DNA of 64,000 nt, taken from Rhodanobacter ginsengisoli. GTDB taxonomy: Bacteria; Pseudomonadota; Gammaproteobacteria; Xanthomonadales; Rhodanobacteraceae. The translations under genes and the position numbers were made by a program. This document shows, in pieces, positions 51,380-59,691 of the stretch. Position 1 is the first letter of the stretch; the number at the start of each line of letters is the position of its first letter. The notes beneath the pieces were generated by a model, which saw nothing but the letters and a program-made list of their open reading frames with translations, was not told the DNA's origin and ran no database searches. The DNA lies in NCBI RefSeq assembly GCF_042657065.1, contig NZ_JBHSNF010000001.1, forward strand, positions 1,054,001 through 1,118,000, given 5' to 3'.

Positions 51380-52294
51380 GTGGGCACCGGTCATATCGCC
51401 GGTGCGTACGCTGACCCCGGTGCCGTGATCGTGATTGCTACGCTGTTGAAATGGATGGTGCCGTGGGAATTTTCGTGGGTATTCCTCGCGACGTTCCTGC
51501 TGATCGGCGTGCTGTACCTGCGCGGCAGTCGGCGGCTGCGTGTGAGCTTCAGTCGCCAGCTGGCGTTCTGGAGCGGCATGGCAATCATCTACCTGTCGCT
51601 GCACACCTACCTGGATTACTACGCCGAGCATGAGTTCTTCATGCACCGCCTGCAGCAGCTGCTGCTGCACCATCTGGCGCCACTGCTGATCGTGATCGCC
51701 TATCCGGCGGCGGCGCTGCGTGCCGGCTTGCCGTTGAGATGGCGGCTGCGGCTGTTGCGACCGCTGCAGCGCTCATGGCCATGGCGGGCGGTCAGCGGCG
51801 TGCTGCTGCAGCCCGCGGTGGCGACCACGCTGTTCGTCGTGTTCGTGCTGATCTGGCTGATTCCCGACCTGCAGACGCTGGCGATGCTGGACTGGCGGGT
51901 CTATCGCTTCATGAACTGGACGATGCTGATCAGCGGGTTTGCCTACTGGGCGCTGGTGCTCGACCATCGGCCGCATCCGCCGGGCCGGATGGTCGCGGGC
52001 CTGCGGGTGTTGTCGCCGGCGATCACCATGACGCCGCAGATTCTCGCGGGCGCCATCGTCACCTTTTCGCGGACCGACCTCTATCCGATTTTCGAGATCT
52101 GCGGCCGGGCGTTCACCTTCAACGTGCTGACCGGGCAGATGGTCGGTGGCCTGATCACCTGGGTGCCGGCGGCGCTGGTCGAATCGATCGGCGGGCTGAT
52201 CGCGCTGCGCCAGTGGTTGCGCCTGTCGCGCAATGGCCGGTTGCCGCGCAGTCCGGGTAGACCACCGGCGATCGTCGCCAGCACTCCCGACTGA
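51380..52294 (+). CDS. CtaG-type cytochrome c oxidase assembly membrane protein
   Basis: Up to 304 residues with seven or so hydrophobic segments. Stretches such as MAIIYLSLHTYLDYYAEHEF, MHRLQQLLLHHLAPLLIVIA and SPAITMTPQILAGAIVTF match the caa3-type CtaG family (PF09678-like), linked to copper insertion into haem-copper oxidases. Conserved His residues (FMHRLQ, LLHHLAP) are plausible copper ligands. The frame opens with GTG 51380; GTG 51425 and ATG 51455-region (MVPWEF) are alternatives, so the start is uncertain. The copper chaperone genes next to it, on the opposite strand, support the assignment. Confidence 0.87.
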   Translation: MGTGHIAGAYADPGAVIVIATLLKWMVPWEFSWVFLATFLLIGVLYLRGSRRLRVSFSRQLAFWSGMAIIYLSLHTYLDYYAEHEFFMHRLQQLLLHHLAPLLIVIAYPAAALRAGLPLRWRLRLLRPLQRSWPWRAVSGVLLQPAVATTLFVVFVLIWLIPDLQTLAMLDWRVYRFMNWTMLISGFAYWALVLDHRPHPPGRMVAGLRVLSPAITMTPQILAGAIVTFSRTDLYPIFEICGRAFTFNVLTGQMVGGLITWVPAALVESIGGLIALRQWLRLSRNGRLPRSPGRPPAIVASTPD

Positions 52295-52303
52295 TTCCCG
52301 TTC

Positions 52304-52756
52304 CTAGTCGCCGGCATCCAGCGCGTTGGCCGGGCGTGCGATGAAATCGGCGGGCAGGGTGCTGCCATCGCTGAACTTCAGCGTCAGCCGGACCGTATCG
52401 CCGGGCTTCACCGGGGTGGCGGCCTGCATCAGCATCAGGTGATATCCCGCCGGCGCCAGCACGGCCTTGCCATGCGCGGGCACAGTCAGTGAATCGACCA
52501 TGGTCATGCGGCTCATGCCGCCCTCCACGGCGCTGTGGTGCAGCATCACCCGGGCGTAGATGCTGCTGCTGGCGCCGCTCAGGGCGACCGGCTGGTCGGC
52601 CTGGTTTTCCAGCGTGACATAGGCGCCGGCCGGCAAGTCGCCGGGCAGTACGCGGATCCAGGCGTGACTGGCCCGCACATGATCGGCGGCGCTGGCATGC
52701 ACGCCGCCGGCAAGCAGCAGGCCCGCCAGCAGGGAAAAGGCGAGGGATGGTTTCAT
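52304..52756 (-). CDS. Periplasmic copper chaperone PCu(A)C
   Basis: A 150-residue protein with a signal peptide (LAFSLLAGLLLAGGVHASA). The copper-binding signature H-x10-M-x21-H-x-M is exact: the first His is in MLHHSAVEGG, the first Met in SRM, and the last pair in GYHLMLM. It delivers Cu(I) to the CuA centre of cytochrome oxidase and to SCO proteins. The ATG at 52756 overlaps the SCO gene's stop, so the two are coupled. Confidence 0.95.
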   Translation of the reverse strand: MKPSLAFSLLAGLLLAGGVHASAADHVRASHAWIRVLPGDLPAGAYVTLENQADQPVALSGASSSIYARVMLHHSAVEGGMSRMTMVDSLTVPAHGKAVLAPAGYHLMLMQAATPVKPGDTVRLTLKFSDGSTLPADFIARPANALDAGD

Positions 52757-53364
52757 GCTCCGTCTCCGTTGCCGAGCAGCAGATGCAGGTCGTGCACGAG
52801 GTCGTCCTGCGAGTCGGCCGGCGTGGACAGCACGCGCGGATGGCCGTCGCGATCGAAAACGTAGATCGCCGAACTGTGGCTGACCTCGTAGTTGCCGTCG
52901 CTGCTGGCCGGTTCGCGGGTGAACGCCGAGCGATAGCGCTTGACCAGGGTTTCGATCGTGCGCGCGTTGCCGGTCAGGCCGACTGCACGCGAATCGAATG
53001 CGTTGACGTAGGCGTGAAGCACCGGGGGTGTGTCGCGGGTGGGGTCGACGCTGACGAACAGGATACGCGCGCCATCGGCCAGCTTGCCCAGCCGCTGCAT
53101 CACCACGTGCAGATGCGCCAGGGTCAGCGGGCAGACGTCCGGACAATGCGTATAGCCGAAATACAGCAGGACCACCTTGCCCCGATAGTCCGCGGCCGAC
53201 ACCGTCCGGCCCTGGTCGTCGGTGAGGTGGAATTCGAGCGCCGGCATGTGGCCGCTGACATTGGTCAACCGGAACGGCAGCGGGGCGGTGCGCTGGCAGC
53301 CACCGAGCAGCAGGCCGAGGCCGAGCAGCAGCGCAGCGGAGAAAAGAAGGGAGCGGGACTTCAT
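52753..53364 (-). CDS. SCO1/SenC family copper/thiol protein
   Basis: This 203-residue lipoprotein has the signal LLFSAALLLGLGLLLGGC with lipobox LGGC. The thioredoxin-like domain carries the copper-binding CxxxC in GYTHCPDVCPLT and the distal His in YEVSHSSAIYVFD. The stretch VVLLYFGYTHCPDVCP is the family hallmark. It matures the CuA site of cytochrome oxidase together with PCu(A)C, with which it overlaps. The start is ATG 53364. Confidence 0.95.
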   Translation of the reverse strand: MKSRSLLFSAALLLGLGLLLGGCQRTAPLPFRLTNVSGHMPALEFHLTDDQGRTVSAADYRGKVVLLYFGYTHCPDVCPLTLAHLHVVMQRLGKLADGARILFVSVDPTRDTPPVLHAYVNAFDSRAVGLTGNARTIETLVKRYRSAFTREPASSDGNYEVSHSSAIYVFDRDGHPRVLSTPADSQDDLVHDLHLLLGNGDGA

Positions 53365-53443
53365 GCGAGAATCCGGGGTGATCATCCAATCAAGCATACG
53401 ACACCGGTTGCGGCCGCGCGTTCGTCGACCCGGGAATCTGCTC

Positions 53444-53824
53444 ATGCTGCGACAAACTGTCCGTAACGGCAGCGCTCTGCTGGTCGGCACCGCCGGAGCG
53501 AGCGCCGTGCTGCTGGGCGCATTCGGCGCGCATGCGCTGCGCGCGGTGTTCGACGCGCGCAGCCAGGAGCTGTGGCATACCGCAGTGAGCTATCACGTCT
53601 GGCATGCACTGGCGCTGGCGCTGGCGGTCGGACTGGGGCGCGGCCGCAGCGGGCGACTGGCGGTTGCCGCGTTTACCGGCGGCATCGTGCTGTTCAGTGG
53701 CAGCCTGTACGCGCTGGCGCTGGGTGCACCGCACTGGGTCGGGGTCATCACGCCATTCGGTGGATTGGCCTTCGTCGTCGGCTGGATTGCGCTTGGACTG
53801 TCGCTGCGCTCCCCGACCGACTGA
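53444..53824 (+). CDS. DUF423 family membrane protein (YgdD-like)
   Basis: This 126-residue protein with four hydrophobic helices has TAGASAVLLGAFGAHALRAV, WHTAVSYHVWHALALALAVG and VGVITPFGGLAFVVGWIALG, the full DUF423/YgdD pattern. It is a conserved inner-membrane protein of unknown function. It is divergent from the SCO gene, 79 bases away. Confidence 0.92.
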   Translation: MLRQTVRNGSALLVGTAGASAVLLGAFGAHALRAVFDARSQELWHTAVSYHVWHALALALAVGLGRGRSGRLAVAAFTGGIVLFSGSLYALALGAPHWVGVITPFGGLAFVVGWIALGLSLRSPTD

Positions 53825-53883
53825 GCACTGCACGGCAACGGCGACGTCATCCGCCTGTCATGCGGCGGGCCCAGCATGCACGC

Positions 53884-54258
53884 ATGAACATCACGGCGAA
53901 CATGCGGATACCGTCCTGGCTGCCGGCACTGGGCCTGGTGGCGATTGCCTTCGCTGGCGTGGCGCTGATCCGTGCACCGCAGAGCACCAGCGCGGCCTCG
54001 CCATCGTTCAATGCGCTGGTGCATTGGCGCGATCGTGGCCACGACTGGCTGGTAGTTGCCGATGGCCCGGCCGATCAGCTGGTCGTCTACAACGCCGTCG
54101 ACGGACATCCGCTGCGCCGGCTCAAGGTCGCGCATGGTCTGCAGGATGTCGATGCGCTGGTGCAGCGCGACGGCCAGCTGTTCGTGGTCGACGATGACGG
54201 CGAGCTGGACGAACTCAGGTTGCCGCAGCTGCAGGTCGCCTCGGCAAGCCATCCCTGA
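53884..54258 (+). CDS. Small anchored periplasmic protein, hypothetical
   Basis: This 124-residue protein has an N-terminal hydrophobic segment (about 12-30: LPALGLVAIAFAGVALI) and a soluble domain with beta-strand repeats (WLVVADGPADQLVVYNAVDG, then LFVVDDDGELDELRLP) that looks like part of a beta-propeller or strand-turn repeat. It follows the DUF423 gene by 59 bases on the same strand. I do not recognise a family. Confidence 0.6.
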   Translation: MNITANMRIPSWLPALGLVAIAFAGVALIRAPQSTSAASPSFNALVHWRDRGHDWLVVADGPADQLVVYNAVDGHPLRRLKVAHGLQDVDALVQRDGQLFVVDDDGELDELRLPQLQVASASHP

Positions 54259-54353
54259 GGCCGGGGCGGGCGGCAGGGCCAGACACCCGAACCGGGCAGG
54301 GGCACGTCACGGTCGCACCGTCGGACCGGGATGTTCGACACGACGCGCCAGCA

Positions 54354-54548
54354 TCAATGCCCGTCGTCGACCGGTGGATCGGCTTTGCTGCCGGCGGGCT
54401 TCAGCCGACCGGCCTTGCGTAGTGCCTCGCGCAGCACGTATTCGATCTGTGCGTTGACGCTGCGCAGCTCATCGTCGGACCAGCGCTGCATGGCCTCCAG
54501 CACGGCGGCATTGATGCGCAGCGGATAGGCTTTTTTTTCGGTGGCCAT
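54354..54548 (-). CDS. Arc-like ribbon-helix-helix DNA-binding protein
   Basis: A 64-residue protein with KKAYPLRINAAVLEAMQRWS, then DDELRSVNAQIEYVLREALR, which fits the ribbon-helix-helix fold: a beta-strand, helix A, the S-V-N-A-Q turn and helix B. Such proteins bind DNA as dimers. It lies about 100 bases downstream of the SPFH-protein gene on the same strand. A pair like this commonly forms one operon, and AT-rich palindromes precede the SPFH gene. It may be the autorepressor of that operon, which is inferred. Confidence 0.85.
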   Translation of the reverse strand: MATEKKAYPLRINAAVLEAMQRWSDDELRSVNAQIEYVLREALRKAGRLKPAGSKADPPVDDGH

Positions 54549-54647
54549 GCTGCCGTCAGTGTAGCTGGCGCCGCCGCGCTGCCGTGCGTGCGGCGGCGCG
54601 GCGGGCGACGAGGACGAGGTATGCGGTCGTCATGCGCGGACTCCCGA

Positions 54648-55514
54648 TCAGTTGTACAGCGTACCGGTGTTCACTACCGGCTGGGTGCCACGTTCGCCGC
54701 ACAGCACCACCAGCAGGTTGCTGACCATCGCGGCCTTGCGTTCTTCGTCGAGCTGCACCACGCCGCGCCTGCTCAGTTGTTCCAGTGCCATCTCGACCAT
54801 GCTGACCGCGCCCTCGACGATACGCGTGCGGGCCGCGATGATCGCGCCGGCCTGCTGCCGCTGCAGCATGGCCTGGGCGATTTCCTGGGCATAGGCGAGA
54901 TGGCTGATGCGGGCCTCGATCACGCCCACGCCGGCCTTGCCCAGGCGGGTCTGGATCTCGTCGCGCAGATGCGAGTTGATCACGTCGCCGTGGCTGCGCA
55001 GCGAGGGCTTGCCGTCGTCGTGGGCGTCGTAGGGATAGCTCTGTGCCATCTGCCGCAGGGCCGACTCGGTCTGGATGTGCACATAGTTTTCGTAGTCGTC
55101 GACGCAGAACACCGCTTCGGCGGTATCCAACACCTGCCACACCACCACGGCGGCGATCTCGATCGGGTTGCCGTCGTTGTCGTTGACCTTCAGCTTGCCG
55201 CTCTCGAAGTTGCGCACGCGCAACGAGATGCGCCGCTTGCTGTAGAACGGATTGGTCCAGCGCAGGCCTTCCACCCGTGCGGTACCGGCGTACTTGCCGA
55301 ACAGCTGCAGTACCTGGCCTTCGTTCGGCGCGACCTGGAAGAAACCCTTGAGCATGAAGGCGGTGATCACCTCCAGCGCGAGGCCGGCGACCACGCCGAT
55401 CGCCTGCTGCGCCGGGGCGGAGACCAGTACCGCGAAAGTGGCAATGGCGAACAGCACGATGCAGACGCCGACAAACGGAATGCCGGCCAGCGAAAAGCCC
55501 TTGTGTTCGTTCAT
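54648..55514 (-). CDS. SPFH-domain (stomatin/prohibitin-like) membrane protein
   Basis: This 288-residue protein has two hydrophobic segments (about 12-32 and 36-55: IPFVGVCIVLFAIATFAVLV, QQAIGVVAGLALEVITAFML), then an SPFH/Band 7 domain (VAPNEGQVLQLFGKYAGTAR, SLRVRNFESGKLKVNDNDGN, AAVVVWQVLDTAEAVF) and a C-terminal coiled-coil region rich in Ala and Glu (EIAQAMLQRQQAGAIIAART). SPFH proteins form ring-like membrane scaffolds and affect protease access or lipid domains. Partners cannot be told. The start is ATG 55514. Confidence 0.92.
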   Translation of the reverse strand: MNEHKGFSLAGIPFVGVCIVLFAIATFAVLVSAPAQQAIGVVAGLALEVITAFMLKGFFQVAPNEGQVLQLFGKYAGTARVEGLRWTNPFYSKRRISLRVRNFESGKLKVNDNDGNPIEIAAVVVWQVLDTAEAVFCVDDYENYVHIQTESALRQMAQSYPYDAHDDGKPSLRSHGDVINSHLRDEIQTRLGKAGVGVIEARISHLAYAQEIAQAMLQRQQAGAIIAARTRIVEGAVSMVEMALEQLSRRGVVQLDEERKAAMVSNLLVVLCGERGTQPVVNTGTLYN

Positions 55515-55544
55515 GGATCGATCCTCCCTTGAGTGTCCAGAATT

Positions 55545-55575
55545 AGATATCAAAATGATATCTATATCAAGATAT
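55545..55575. promoter_or_regulatory. AT-rich palindromic operator candidate upstream of the SPFH operon
   Basis: A perfect 7-base inverted repeat, AGATATC and GATATCT with AAAAT between, spans 55545-55563. It is followed at once by ATATC-AA-GATAT (55564-55575). These stand out in GC-rich DNA and lie 31 bases upstream of the SPFH gene start. A ribbon-helix-helix protein from the same operon is a natural candidate to bind them, but no binding is shown. Confidence 0.6.
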
Positions 55576-55671
55576 TTGGCGACCGCTGCCCATGCCGTCC
55601 CGTGTCCGCCTGGCGCCGGTCACTGCCGGGCCCGGGCCCTTACAATGCGGGTTTGCCCCAGGAGCCTGCCC

Positions 55672-56853
55672 ATGAAGCCGTTTGGTACTCCCCATTCCGA
55701 TCACGCGTTGCGCGTCCTGCTGCTGGGCGCCGGCGAACTGGGCAAGGAAGTGGCGATCGAGTTGCAGCGCTATGCGGTGGAGGTGATCGCGGTGGATCGC
55801 TATGCCAATGCGCCGGCGATGCAGGTTGCCCACCGCAGTCATGTGATCGACATGCTCAATGGCAAGGCGCTGCGTGCCGTGATCGAGCTGGAAAAGCCCG
55901 ACCTGGTGGTGCCGGAGATCGAGGCGATCCACACCGATACCCTGATCGACCTGGAAAAGGAGGGGCAACGGGTGGTCCCCACGGCGCGCGCGACCTGGCT
56001 CACGATGGATCGCGAAGGCATCCGCCGCCTGGCCGCGGAGGAGCTGGGTCTGCCGACCTCGCCTTACCGCTTCTGCGATGACGAGTCCGAGTATCGCGAG
56101 GCGGTCGCCGCGATCGGCTACCCGTTCGTGATCAAGCCGGTGATGAGTTCCTCCGGCAAGGGCCAGAGCGTGGTGCGCACGCCCGCTGAGCTGAATCACG
56201 CGTGGGAGTACGCGCAATCCGGTGGCCGTGCCGGTCAGGGCCGGGTGATCGTCGAGGGTTTCGTGGAGTTCGATTACGAGATCACCCTGCTGACGGTACG
56301 GCATACGGGCGGGGTCAGTTTCTGCGCGCCGATCGGCCATCGCCAGGAGGAGGGCGACTATCGTGAATCGTGGCAGCCGCAACCGATGAGCCCGCTGGCG
56401 CTGGCCGATGCGCAACGCCAGGCGGCCGCGGTGACCGGGGCGCTGGGTGGCTGGGGGGTGTTCGGCGTGGAGTTCTTCGTCACGGGCGACAGCGTGATCT
56501 TTTCCGAGGTCAGCCCGCGCCCGCACGACACCGGGCTGGTCACCCTGATCTCGCAGGACCTGTCCGAATTCGCGCTGCATGCGCGGGCGATCCTCGGCCT
56601 GCCGATTCCGGTGATTCATCAGTTCGGGCCCTCGGCGTCGTGCGCGGTACTGGTCGAGGGCAACGGCAGCGGGCCGCGTTACCACGGCGTGGCCGAGGCA
56701 CTGGCCGAGCCGGGTACGCAGCTGCGCCTGTTCGGCAAGCCCACGGTCAGCGGTCGCCGGCGCATGGCGGTGACCCTGGCACGGGCCGATACGCTGGAGG
56801 CGGCGATCGGCAAGGCGGTGCGCGCGAAAGAGCACCTGCGCATCGAATTGTAA
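55672..56853 (+). CDS. purT: Formate-dependent phosphoribosylglycinamide formyltransferase
   Basis: This 393-residue ATP-grasp enzyme makes formyl-GAR from formate and ATP in purine synthesis, an alternative to folate-dependent PurN. The N-terminal LLLGAGELGKEVAIELQRYA is followed by the ATP-grasp regions FVIKPVMSSSGKGQSVVRTP and GFVEFDYEITLLTVRH, and SEVSPRPHDTGLVTLISQDL is the conserved metal and substrate loop. The ATG at 55672 follows AGGAG by seven bases. The length matches E. coli PurT (392). Confidence 0.97.
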   Translation: MKPFGTPHSDHALRVLLLGAGELGKEVAIELQRYAVEVIAVDRYANAPAMQVAHRSHVIDMLNGKALRAVIELEKPDLVVPEIEAIHTDTLIDLEKEGQRVVPTARATWLTMDREGIRRLAAEELGLPTSPYRFCDDESEYREAVAAIGYPFVIKPVMSSSGKGQSVVRTPAELNHAWEYAQSGGRAGQGRVIVEGFVEFDYEITLLTVRHTGGVSFCAPIGHRQEEGDYRESWQPQPMSPLALADAQRQAAAVTGALGGWGVFGVEFFVTGDSVIFSEVSPRPHDTGLVTLISQDLSEFALHARAILGLPIPVIHQFGPSASCAVLVEGNGSGPRYHGVAEALAEPGTQLRLFGKPTVSGRRRMAVTLARADTLEAAIGKAVRAKEHLRIEL

Positions 56854-56962
56854 TCACGGCCGATGGCCGGATGCGATGCGATAGGCTGGCCTGGCTTCCG
56901 CCGGGCGCGGGGGTATGCGGCGGCTGCGCCGTCATTCGGATTCGATCGGGTAGGGAACAATC

Positions 56963-58477
56963 ATGCAATCAACCGGATTCGCGCATTGGCTGGTGGTGCT
57001 GGTGGAAACCGGCGTGGCCTTCGCCCTGCTGCTGCTCGCCCTGGTCGTGATGGTGGTGCTGGTGACCTGGGTAGTCGACCGCAACCAGACCACCAATGCG
57101 GTGCTGCGCAACTTCCCGGTGATCGGGCATTTCCGCTACTGGTTCCTGCACCTGGGCGAATTCTTCCGCCAGTACCTGTACTCCAGTGATCGCGAGGAGC
57201 TGCCGTTCAACCGGGCCCAGCGCGTATGGGTCTACCGGGCCGCGAAGAACGCGGAGAACACCAATGCGTTCGGATCCACCCGCGACCTGCGCAAGGAGGG
57301 CGTGCCGTTCTTCGTCAACGCGCCGTTTCCCGCGCTGGGCGACCACCATGTCGAACCGAAGCCGGTGCGCATCGGCCCCTATGCGCGCGAGCCGTACGAC
57401 CATGCCGCCTTCTTCAACATCTCGGCGATGAGCTTCGGCGCGCTGTCGGCACCGGCGGTGCGGGCGCTGTCGATCGGCGCCGCCCGGGCCGGGATCTGGA
57501 TGGACACCGGCGAGGGTGGGTTGGCACCGTACCATCTCGAGGGCGGTTGCGACATCGTGTTCGAGATCGGCACCGCCAAGTACGGCGTGCGCACGCCCGA
57601 CGGCCGGCTCGACGACGACAAGCTGCAGGCGATCTGTGCGTACAAGCAGGTGAAGATGGTCAGCATCAAGCTGGGTCAGGGCGCCAAGCCGGGCATGGGC
57701 GGCCTGTTGCCGGGCGTGAAGGTGACCGCCGAGATCGCCGCGATCCGCGGCATTCCGGTCGGCGAGGACTCGCAGAGTCCGAACCGGCACCTGGACATCG
57801 CCAACGTGAGCGAGTTGATGGACGCGATCGCGCATATCCGCGAGCTCACCGGCAAGCCGGTCGGCTTCAAGGCGGTGTTCGGCGGGATGGCGTGGATCGA
57901 GCAACTGTGCGACGAAGTCGCCCGGCGCGGGATCGAGAGCGCACCGGACTTCATCATCGTCGACGGCTCCGAAGGCGGCACCGGTGCCGCGCCGCAGACC
58001 CTGATGGAAGGCGTCGGCCTGCCGCTGCACGAGGCGCTGCCGGAGCTGGTCAACACGCTGATCAGCAGGGGCCTGCGCCAGCGCATCAAGGTGATCGGTT
58101 CGGGCAAGTTGATCACTGCCTATGACGTGGCGCGCGCCCTGTCGACCGGAGCGGACTTCGTCAACTCGGCGCGCGGCTTCATGCTGTCGCTGGGCTGCAT
58201 CCAGTCGCTGCAGTGCAACCGCAACACCTGCCCCACCGGCATCACCACGCAGAACCCGAAGCTGCAGCGCGGCCTGGTGGTCACCGACAAGAGCGAGAAG
58301 GTCTACCACTATGCGACCAACGTGATGCATGAGGTGGGCATCATCGCGCACAGCTGCGGAGTCGATGACCCGCGCCAGCTCGACCGCAGCCATTGCCGGG
58401 TGGTCGGCGACGATGGTGTCTCGATCCCGCTGGAGCAATTGTTTCCGTATCCGCCGGCGGCCGACGCCGGGACGTGA
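56963..58477 (+). CDS. Membrane-anchored glutamate-synthase-like FMN protein
   Basis: This 504-residue protein has an N-terminal hydrophobic segment (about 9-38: WLVVLVETGVAFALLLLALV) and a domain resembling the large-subunit FMN/synthase domain of glutamate synthase: FFNISAMSFGALSAPAVRAL, GEGGLAPYHLEGG, VSIKLGQGAKPGMGGLLPG, and DFIIVDGSEGGTGAAPQTL. The cysteines of LGCIQSLQCNRNTCPTG match the three that hold a 3Fe-4S cluster. There is no amidotransferase domain, so glutamate synthesis is unproven. Stand-alone proteins of this type are widespread and their reaction is uncertain. Confidence 0.92.
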   Translation: MQSTGFAHWLVVLVETGVAFALLLLALVVMVVLVTWVVDRNQTTNAVLRNFPVIGHFRYWFLHLGEFFRQYLYSSDREELPFNRAQRVWVYRAAKNAENTNAFGSTRDLRKEGVPFFVNAPFPALGDHHVEPKPVRIGPYAREPYDHAAFFNISAMSFGALSAPAVRALSIGAARAGIWMDTGEGGLAPYHLEGGCDIVFEIGTAKYGVRTPDGRLDDDKLQAICAYKQVKMVSIKLGQGAKPGMGGLLPGVKVTAEIAAIRGIPVGEDSQSPNRHLDIANVSELMDAIAHIRELTGKPVGFKAVFGGMAWIEQLCDEVARRGIESAPDFIIVDGSEGGTGAAPQTLMEGVGLPLHEALPELVNTLISRGLRQRIKVIGSGKLITAYDVARALSTGADFVNSARGFMLSLGCIQSLQCNRNTCPTGITTQNPKLQRGLVVTDKSEKVYHYATNVMHEVGIIAHSCGVDDPRQLDRSHCRVVGDDGVSIPLEQLFPYPPAADAGT

Positions 58478-58516
58478 GTCGCCGCGCGGACCGGTGCGAG
58501 CAGGAGCGAGCGCCAG

Positions 58517-59224
58517 CTACGGCATCGCCTGCCAGCCCTCCGCCGTGCGGATCTGCAGCGGCCTGAAGCGCCGCTTGTAATCCATCTTCGGATGGCTCTC
58601 GATCCAGAAGCCCAGGTACAGCCAGGGCATGCCGCGGCGGCGGGCCAGTTCGACCTGCTGCAGGATCGCGTAGGTGCCCAGGCTGCGTGCGCTTTCGTCC
58701 GGGTCGAAGAACGTATAGACGGCTGACATACCGTTCGCGCAGACGTCGGTGACGGCGACCGCGAGCAGCCGTTCGCCCGCGCGCAGCTCGATGAACAGCG
58801 TGGGGCTCCACGGTGCGGTGAGGAAGCGGCGGAAGTCGCTGGCCTCCGCATCGTCCATGCCGCCGCCGGCATGCCGGCTCTGCAGGTAACGTTCGTACAG
58901 CGCGTGACGCTCGCGGTTGTAGCCGGGGATGCATTCAGTGACGACGAGGTCGGCGTTGCGCTTCAGGCAACGCCGTTGGGCCCGGTCCGGCTGGAAATGC
59001 TCGACGTCGATGCGGCAGGGCGTGCAGGCATGGCATTGCGGGCAGTGCGGGAAATACAGATGGCCACCGGCGCGGCGAAAGCCGCGTTCCAGTGCCGGGC
59101 CATACAACTGGTCAAGCTGGGGCGCGGCCGGGTCGAGCACCAGGTTCTGCGCGGTGCGGCCGGGGTAATAGCCGCACGCGTGGGGCAGGGTCTGGAACAG
59201 GCGGACTTGGTCGGAACGGCGCAT
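58517..59224 (-). CDS. bpt: Aspartate/glutamate leucyltransferase (ATE/Bpt family)
   Basis: This 235-residue protein of the arginyl/leucyl-tRNA-protein transferase family has N-terminal PHACGYYPGRTAQNLVLDP, CPQCHACTPCRIDVEHFQPD, and a GNAT-like core with AVAVTDVCANGMSAVYTFFD, LGTYAILQQVELARRRGMPW and WIESHPKMDYKRRFRPLQ. In bacteria this family adds leucine to N-terminal Asp/Glu, marking proteins for ClpSAP. The length matches bacterial Bpt. Confidence 0.93.
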   Translation of the reverse strand: MRRSDQVRLFQTLPHACGYYPGRTAQNLVLDPAAPQLDQLYGPALERGFRRAGGHLYFPHCPQCHACTPCRIDVEHFQPDRAQRRCLKRNADLVVTECIPGYNRERHALYERYLQSRHAGGGMDDAEASDFRRFLTAPWSPTLFIELRAGERLLAVAVTDVCANGMSAVYTFFDPDESARSLGTYAILQQVELARRRGMPWLYLGFWIESHPKMDYKRRFRPLQIRTAEGWQAMP

Positions 59225-59273
59225 GCCCCGATTCTATGCCGGCCCGAGGGCGCTGCACCATCGCCGCGGCCGC

Positions 59274-59666
59274 TCAGATCACATGCAGGTAGCGCAGCAT
59301 CTGGACGGTGAACACGACCAGCACCGCCAGCAGCAGGATCCGGCGCACGCGCGCCGCGGTGCGCAGGCGCCGATCCTCCGGCGATGGATTGCGCGCGGCC
59401 GCCAGTTCGGCGGCGTGGCGGATCACCGGCTCGATGCCGATGTCGCGCAGCAGGGCGCGGGCCGCGGTGTAGTCGTCGGCGCGGGTGATCCACACCTGCG
59501 GCCAGCTGGCCTGGTCGTCCCGCCGCTGCATGTAGCTGAACCGCTGCCAGGTCGGGCGGTTGTAGTTGGACCGATTGGTCACGGTGGCCTCGATGCCGTG
59601 TTCCGCCAGCAGGGCGACCACGGCATCGATGTTTTCCTGGCGGGGCGAGGTGTAGATCTGGCGCAT
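59274..59666 (-). CDS. DUF2007-like protein with C-terminal membrane helix
   Basis: This 130-residue protein. About 1-75 has the small alpha/beta pattern of DUF2007-type putative signalling proteins (RQIYTSPRQENIDAVVALLA, EHGIEATVTN, PQVWITRADDYTAARALL). A linker and one C-terminal hydrophobic helix (VRRILLLAVLVVFTVQMLRY) follow. The role is unknown. It lies 25 bases downstream of the tesB stop on the same strand. Confidence 0.8.
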   Translation of the reverse strand: MRQIYTSPRQENIDAVVALLAEHGIEATVTNRSNYNRPTWQRFSYMQRRDDQASWPQVWITRADDYTAARALLRDIGIEPVIRHAAELAAARNPSPEDRRLRTAARVRRILLLAVLVVFTVQMLRYLHVI

Positions 59667-59691
59667 GCGTGCAGTTTACGCGATCGGTCGT

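Noticed and set aside
54556..54633. 25-codon frame between the SPFH and RHH genes
   Set aside because: Arg/Ala-rich short product with no ribosome site I trust; likely chance.
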